Source of the DNA: Microterricola viridarii
GTDB lineage: Bacteria > Actinomycetota > Actinomycetes > Actinomycetales > Microbacteriaceae
Assembly (NCBI RefSeq): GCF_001542775.1
Contig: NZ_CP014145.1
Coordinates: 2,356,001-2,420,000 of the forward strand
DNA length: 64,000 nucleotides
Direction of reading: 5' to 3'
The notes under the pieces were generated by a model that saw only the letters and a program-made list of their open reading frames with translations, searched no databases and was not told the origin of the DNA. The stretch's first letter is position 1, and every line of letters begins with the position of its first letter. A program made the position numbers and the translations under genes. Shown here in pieces: positions 59,676 to 64,000 of the stretch.

Positions 59676-59690
59676 GAGACAATCTGTCTC
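59676..59690. promoter_or_regulatory. Palindromic operator between SDR and TetR genes
   Basis: GAGACA and TGTCTC are exact inverted arms around ATC, 20 bases before the SDR start and 41 before the tetR start. CATAAT on the minus strand (59696-59691) abuts it and could be the SDR -10. Binding by the TetR protein is inferred. Confidence 0.6.
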
Positions 59691-59730
59691 ATTATGTTGC
59701 GAGCCTATACCCGCTCGCTACGCTGAGTAA

Positions 59731-60312
59731 GTGACCGAACCAAGCCCCCGCGGGCGCCCCCGCAGCGAGCACTCGCGCCGCGCCACCCTCGAGGCCACGC
59801 GCGACCTGCTGCACTCCGTCGGGTACGACCGCCTGACGATTGAGGGCATCGCCAGCGCCGCCGGCGTTAGCCGTCAGACCGTCTACCGCTGGTGGGGTGC
59901 CAAGTCGGCCATCGTCGCCGAGGCGGTGCTCGACGGCGTGATCATCCTGCCGGGCGGCGTGGATGCGGCGGGTGGTTCCATCGCCGGCATCCTGAACGCG
60001 ATGGGCGCATCGCTGGTCGCCCCCGAGAATGCGGCACTGATCCGGGCACTCGCTGCGGCCGCGGCGGACGACCCGTCCGCCTCCCAGGCGCTCTACACGC
60101 GGATGACCGGCCCGACCCACGACGTCCTGATGGCCTCCATCGCCGAGGGGGTGCAGCGCGGCAGCCTGCGCCCCGACATCGACGCGGAGGTCGCGGCCGA
60201 TGCCCTGATCGGAGCTCTGCTGTATCGGGTGCTCACCCGACAGGACTCGCCGCCCGACTACGGCGACCGGTTGGCCGTGACCCTGCTCGGAGTCCTGCCG
60301 GGGCGCGTCTGA
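59731..60312 (+). CDS. TetR-family repressor
   Basis: The 193-residue protein has a TetR HTH (about residues 15-60; LTIEGIASAAGVSRQTVYRW) and a TetR C-terminal ligand domain with LIRALAAAAADDPSASQALY and AADALIGALLYRVLT. Start GTG 59731. It probably represses the divergent SDR gene and itself through the palindrome at 59676-59690; the ligand is unknown. Confidence 0.88.
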   Translation: MTEPSPRGRPRSEHSRRATLEATRDLLHSVGYDRLTIEGIASAAGVSRQTVYRWWGAKSAIVAEAVLDGVIILPGGVDAAGGSIAGILNAMGASLVAPENAALIRALAAAAADDPSASQALYTRMTGPTHDVLMASIAEGVQRGSLRPDIDAEVAADALIGALLYRVLTRQDSPPDYGDRLAVTLLGVLPGRV

Positions 60313-60326
60313 ACCGACGCCCCGGC
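60297..60326. terminator. Hairpin between tetR and the AI-2E-family gene
   Basis: GCCGGGGCG (60297-60305) pairs with CGCCCCGGC (60318-60326). It spans the tetR stop and lies between convergent genes. Confidence 0.6.
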
Positions 60327-60336
60327 TGGCCAGCGC

Positions 60337-61491
60337 CTACGGCGCTACGGGCGGGACCTCGGCCGCGAGAACCGGGTCGATGATCTTGCGGTCCTGCGCC
60401 GGGAACACGACCTTCTGGATGATGATCATGCCCGATGCCGCCACCGGAATGGCCACGAGGGCGCCGAGCACGCCGCCGATCGTTCCGCCGGCGACGGCCG
60501 CGATCACGACGATCGCGCCGGGCACGGCCACCGCCTTGTTCATGATGCGCGGGCTCAGCACATAGGCCTCTACCTGCATGTAGATCAGGTAGTAGATCGC
60601 CGCGACCAACGCCGTCAACGGCGACGCGAGGAAGCAGATCAGCGAGATCAGGATGGCGGCGAGCAGCGTGCCCACCATCGGGATCAGCGACCCGATGAAC
60701 GCGATCAGGGCCAGCAGGGCCGGCAGCGGTGCGCCGATGATCGTCAAGAAGATGAGGCTCAGCACACCGTTGATCAGGGCGAGGCTGAACTGCCCGATCA
60801 CATAGCGGCCGACGGCACCGGCCACATCGTTGGTGATCTCGGTGAAGCCATCACGCTGGTAGGCCGGGACGAAACGGGCGGCCAGCTTCTTCATCGACGG
60901 CAGCGCGGCGAGGAAGTACAGGGTGAGGATCAACACGATCACGACGCCGGTGATGCCACCGGCGACCCCGGCGCCGACGGCCACGATGCCGCCGCCGATG
61001 GAGGCGAGGTTGCCCGGGTCCTGGAGGAAGTGCAGCGCGCTGTTGAGGGCGTCTTCCACCGTCGAGCCGAACTGCGCCTGGATGTCTTGGTACCAGCCGG
61101 CCGCGGTCAGGTTCTTGATCATGTTCGGCAGGTCGTTGATCAGATTGGTGGTCTGCTCGACGAGCACGGGCACGATCGCCAGAATAATCCCCGCGAAGGC
61201 CAGCAGCACGACGCCGACCACGATCGCGATGGCGCCGGGGCGAGGCAGCTTGCGCTCGAGGAGGGAGACCACCGGGTCGAGGCCGAGAGCGAGGAACAGC
61301 GCGAGCCCGATGTAGACCAGCACTGTGGAGAGTTGGCCGATCACGACGCCGATGAGCAGCGCGAGCAGCACACCCAACGTGCCGACTAGGCCGATCATGA
61401 ACGCGTTGAACCGCGGTGGCGGGGTCGGCAGACCGCGCACGGGCACGCTGCTGGCCACGGCATGGGTCTCGGTGACGGTGCGCTTGCGCAT
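60337..61491 (-). CDS. AI-2E-family transporter (PerM-like)
   Basis: The 384-residue protein has about eight membrane segments, with the family cluster in the C-terminal half (LIAFIGSLIPMVGTLLAAIL, YLIYMQVEAYVLSPRIMNKA, GGTIGGVLGALVAIPVAASG). A soluble region lies at about 115-175. The family includes TqsA and Na/H antiporters, so the transported species is unknown; the AI-2 label is historical. Confidence 0.85.
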   Translation of the reverse strand: MRKRTVTETHAVASSVPVRGLPTPPPRFNAFMIGLVGTLGVLLALLIGVVIGQLSTVLVYIGLALFLALGLDPVVSLLERKLPRPGAIAIVVGVVLLAFAGIILAIVPVLVEQTTNLINDLPNMIKNLTAAGWYQDIQAQFGSTVEDALNSALHFLQDPGNLASIGGGIVAVGAGVAGGITGVVIVLILTLYFLAALPSMKKLAARFVPAYQRDGFTEITNDVAGAVGRYVIGQFSLALINGVLSLIFLTIIGAPLPALLALIAFIGSLIPMVGTLLAAILISLICFLASPLTALVAAIYYLIYMQVEAYVLSPRIMNKAVAVPGAIVVIAAVAGGTIGGVLGALVAIPVAASGMIIIQKVVFPAQDRKIIDPVLAAEVPPVAP

Positions 61492-61582
61492 CAGGATCCT
61501 CCTCTGCTGGCGATCGTTCGCTCTCGCCCGCCCCCTTATCCTTACACCGTCACATGGCGTTCAGCGCGAATAGGCTTGCGGC

Positions 61583-62698
61583 ATGACTGCTCTTCCCGCC
61601 GTGAACGGCGCCCACCTCGTCGGTTCGATCAACCAGCCCACCGCGGCGGCCACCCTGCGCATCGTCGCCGAGAACCTCGGTTCCGACGTCGCACGCATCC
61701 CCGATGGCGAGGTGGGCGAGCGCTTTCACTGGATCATGTTCCAGGGCGCGGTTTTTGCGGCCGTCGACGGCCTGGTGCGCACGGCCGGCGACCCGATCAT
61801 GGTGGGTGGCTTCGACCGGCGCCCGCTGACGCTCGACGGCAGCGTGGCCGCCGAGCAGCTGAGCTTCGACCCGCTGGGCTATGCGGACGCCGCCATCGCC
61901 AGCTTCAGCGAGTTCGTCGCACTCCGCGACTCCGGCGTGATCGCCCCGGGCACCCGTTTCCAGGTGAGCGTGCCCAGCCCGCTCGCGGCGCTGTCGGCAT
62001 TCGTCGTTGACACCGACCAGCCCGCCGTCTACCCCGCCTACGCCGCCGCCATCGTGCGCGAGATCGCCGAGATCACCGCGGCGATCCCCGCCGCCGACCT
62101 CGCCATCCAGATCGACATGGCCACCGAGTTCGCATTCATCGAGCAGGTCGCGCTCGGCGGCACCTCGCGTGTCGCTTGGTTCGCCGGTGCCAGCGCCGAG
62201 CAGAGCGTTCCGACCGCCGAGATCATCTCCGCCGCCGCCGCGATGGCTGCCGCCGTGGCCACGACGATCCCGGATGCCGTCGAGCTCGGCTTCCACCTCT
62301 GCTACGGCGACGTCGCAGAGAAGCACTTCGTCGAGCCCGCAGACTCGGCCAACCTCGTCGCGACGGCCTCGGCCCTGGCCGCCGGGATCGAGCGCCCGGT
62401 GAATTGGGTGCACCTGCCGGTTCCGATCGAGCGTGACGATGCCGCCTACTTCGCTCCGCTGGCCGAGCTGGCGCTGCACCCAGAGACAAAGCTATTCCTC
62501 GGCCTGGTGCACCACGAGGACGGCGTCGAGGGCGCGACGCGGCGCATCGCCGCCGCGCGGCCGGTGTTGGCCTCTGCCGGCCTCACCGAGTTCGGCATCG
62601 GCACCGAGTGCGGTTTCGGCCGCGGCCCGGCCGAGCGCACCGCTCCCCTGCTGCGCCTGCACCACGACATCATCGCCGCGGCTTCCTCCGTCGACTGA
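61583..62698 (+). CDS. MetE/UROD-fold protein of unknown function
   Basis: The 371-residue protein has the fold of the C-terminal half of cobalamin-independent methionine synthase (MetE). HLVGSINQPTAAATLR and RIPDGEVGERFHWIMFQ open the barrel, and GFHLCYGD and GIGTECGFGR match the zinc-ligand sites HMCYC and DCGLKTR of MetE, keeping His-x-Cys and the later Cys. There is no N-terminal MetE half and no methyl donor binding region. The reaction is unknown; methyl transfer to a thiol is plausible. The stop TGA is provided by a repeat arm (62694-62725). Confidence 0.7.
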   Translation: MTALPAVNGAHLVGSINQPTAAATLRIVAENLGSDVARIPDGEVGERFHWIMFQGAVFAAVDGLVRTAGDPIMVGGFDRRPLTLDGSVAAEQLSFDPLGYADAAIASFSEFVALRDSGVIAPGTRFQVSVPSPLAALSAFVVDTDQPAVYPAYAAAIVREIAEITAAIPAADLAIQIDMATEFAFIEQVALGGTSRVAWFAGASAEQSVPTAEIISAAAAMAAAVATTIPDAVELGFHLCYGDVAEKHFVEPADSANLVATASALAAGIERPVNWVHLPVPIERDDAAYFAPLAELALHPETKLFLGLVHHEDGVEGATRRIAAARPVLASAGLTEFGIGTECGFGRGPAERTAPLLRLHHDIIAAASSVD

Positions 62699-62725
62699 GG
62701 GAGCGTGCGACCGAAGCCCTGACGG
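62694..62725. repeat. Isolated B-arm repeat copy
   Basis: The segment ACTGAGGGAGCGTGCGACCG and following bases match the B arm of the array at 3882-4603. Its first bases form the stop codon of the MetE-like gene. Confidence 0.75.
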
Positions 62726-62741
62726 CAACCGGAAGCCCGGC

Positions 62742-64000
62742 TCAGCTGAAGAGGGCGTGCACGGCGGTCGCGATCGCGTAGATCGTGACCCCGGCGAGCG
62801 CGCCCACCACGGTGCCGTTGATGCGGATGAACTGCAGGTCGCGGCCGACCATGAGCTCGATCTTCTCGGTGGTCTCTGCGGCATCCCACCGTTCGACGGT
62901 CTCGGTGATCACCCCGGCGATGTCGTGCCGGTAGCTCTGCACCAGGTGCGCCGCGGCATCCGCCACCCAACTGTTGACCTTCGCGCTGAGCGCCGGGTCG
63001 GCCAGCAGGCGCGTGCCGAGTTCCAGCACGGCCGACTCCAGCCCGCGACGCAGCTCGCTCTCCGGGTCGGCGAGGGATGCGCCGAGGCTCTTCTTGAGCG
63101 AGTCCCAGGCCTCGCCGGCGAACTCGCGCACCCGCGGGCTGTCCAGCAGTTCGACCTTGAAGCCCTCGACCCTGGCGATCATCGCCGGGTCGTGTTGCAG
63201 GCTGGCGGCGAGGTCGCTCAGGTAGTCGTCGATGGCGAGGCGCAGCGGATGCCGCGGCTCCGCTCGCACGGCACGCACGAGCCCGAGCGCCTCCCGGTAG
63301 GCCCGGTCGTCGACGAGGCGGTCAACGAAGCCGGGCAGCCAGCGCGGCAGCCGTTCGGAGACGGCGACGCCGAACACCCCGGGGTGCGCCAGCAGCCAGT
63401 CCTCTGCGGCAACGAGCAAGGCGTCAACCGCCGGCCGCTGCTGGCCGGCCTCCACGAGCCGGGCGCCGACCCGGCCGATCGCTGGCGCCCACTCCGGCTC
63501 GAACAGGTGGCGCCGGGCCAGCCGCTCGAGCAGGTCATTCACGTCGTCGTCGCTCAGCAGCGTGAGCAGCCCCTGCGCGGCGATGGCCGCCTCGCTGCCG
63601 AGGCGACGCGCGTTCGCCGGCTCCGCCAGCCACCCGCCCAACTTGCCGGCCACGTCCAACGTTTCCAGCTTGCCGAGCACGACCTCGTCGGAGAGGAAGT
63701 TGGTCTCAACGAACTCGCCGAGCGTCGCCCCGATCTCGTCCTTGCGGTTCGGGATGATCGCCGTGTGCGGGATGCGGAGGCCCAGCGGGTATCTGAACAG
63801 GGCGGTCACCGCGAACCAGTCGGCGATCGCGCCGACCATGGCTCCCTCGGCGGCCGCGCGCACATAGCCCAGCCAGGGGTACTGGTCCTGCAGCGCGAAC
63901 GACACGGTGAACACCACCGCGGCGACCAACAGCAGGCTGGTGGCCAACCGTTTCATGCCGCGGAGGGCGTGGGCGCGCGCGGCATCCGCCGGCGAGAGGG
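62742..64000 (-). CDS. DUF445 membrane protein, N-terminus outside the window
   Basis: At least 418 codons are visible. An N-terminal membrane segment (LATSLLLVAAVVFTVSFAL) is followed by AEGAMVGAIADWFAVTALFR, the DUF445 signature. A long helical region follows, and a C-terminal segment with INGTVVGALAGVTIYAIATA is a second membrane span. The frame stays open upstream of ATG 63956 to the window edge (SPADAARAHALRG), as in the family, so the true start lies beyond 64000. YheB/DUF445 proteins are conserved and of unknown function. Confidence 0.85.
   Translation of the reverse strand, partial: LSPADAARAHALRGMKRLATSLLLVAAVVFTVSFALQDQYPWLGYVRAAAEGAMVGAIADWFAVTALFRYPLGLRIPHTAIIPNRKDEIGATLGEFVETNFLSDEVVLGKLETLDVAGKLGGWLAEPANARRLGSEAAIAAQGLLTLLSDDDVNDLLERLARRHLFEPEWAPAIGRVGARLVEAGQQRPAVDALLVAAEDWLLAHPGVFGVAVSERLPRWLPGFVDRLVDDRAYREALGLVRAVRAEPRHPLRLAIDDYLSDLAASLQHDPAMIARVEGFKVELLDSPRVREFAGEAWDSLKKSLGASLADPESELRRGLESAVLELGTRLLADPALSAKVNSWVADAAAHLVQSYRHDIAGVITETVERWDAAETTEKIELMVGRDLQFIRINGTVVGALAGVTIYAIATAVHALFS

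Overview
The window is high-GC chromosomal DNA of an actinobacterium. Gene content and order point to the family Microbacteriaceae; the genus cannot be fixed from the sequence alone. Supporting signs are the GlnR and SenX3-RegX3 regulators, the CarD, XPB-helicase, DUF3027, DUF3048 and DUF4032 families, and several blocks arranged as in Mycobacterium tuberculosis (rlmB-cysS-ispDF-carD-lipoprotein; serC-DUF2530-DUF3027; LytR_C-DUF3263 near groEL). Many starts are GTG, and several start codons lie about 6 nt after a -10 box, suggesting leaderless mRNAs. No prophage, CRISPR array, insertion sequence or rRNA operon is visible.

Layout. 1-4.6 kb is the most disturbed part: the 3' end of a cardiolipin synthase, tRNA-Arg(CCT), a membrane-protein gene broken by a one-base frameshift, a decayed second copy of the tRNA-Arg with its upstream region, a DUF222/HNH endonuclease gene, and a composite repeat array of about 0.7 kb. 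4.6-9.3 kb (minus strand) has two cell-wall hydrolases (CHAP and NlpC/P60), a DUF1269 protein, a small HNH protein and a DtxR/IdeR-type metal regulator. 9.4-16.0 kb has serC, DUF2530, DUF3027 with a long Asp/Ser tail, a cold-shock protein and an XPB-type helicase with its partner. 16.1-20.5 kb is a tightly coupled pterin-type operon (GTP cyclohydrolase I, FAD reductase, FolP2-like protein, RibD-type reductase) divergent from a cysteine-rich HTH regulator. 20.6-28.9 kb has a two-component system, an orphan WXG100 protein, groEL with two CIRCE operators, DUF3048, LytR_C, DUF3263, msrB and a nitroreductase.

28.9-40.1 kb has two tandem YdcZ-like transporters, tRNA-Thr, a DsbA-like protein, an MsiK/UgpC ATPase, a DUF4032 protein, and the rlmB/cysS/ispDF/carD/lipoprotein block. 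40.1-56.1 kb is centred on phosphate and nitrogen: SenX3-RegX3, PhoU, GlnR, polyphosphate kinase, a NUDIX-phosphatase protein and pstSCAB. Direct repeats with 11-bp spacing resembling PHO boxes precede both phoU and pstS. Between them lie gpmA, a methyltransferase, ygfZ, a nitrobindin-like protein and small membrane proteins. 56.2-64 kb has an RskA/SigK pair, tRNA-Lys, an SDR/TetR divergent pair with a palindromic operator, an AI-2E-family permease, a MetE-fold protein and a DUF445 protein cut by the window edge.

Most genes are ordinary housekeeping. The parts most worth following are the pterin-type operon, an over-represented word GGATGCC that recurs as inverted pairs in intergenic hairpins, the composite repeat family, and two places (a frameshift at 1156-1159 and the tRNA-Lys acceptor stem) where a G run looks one base short, which may be assembly errors rather than biology.
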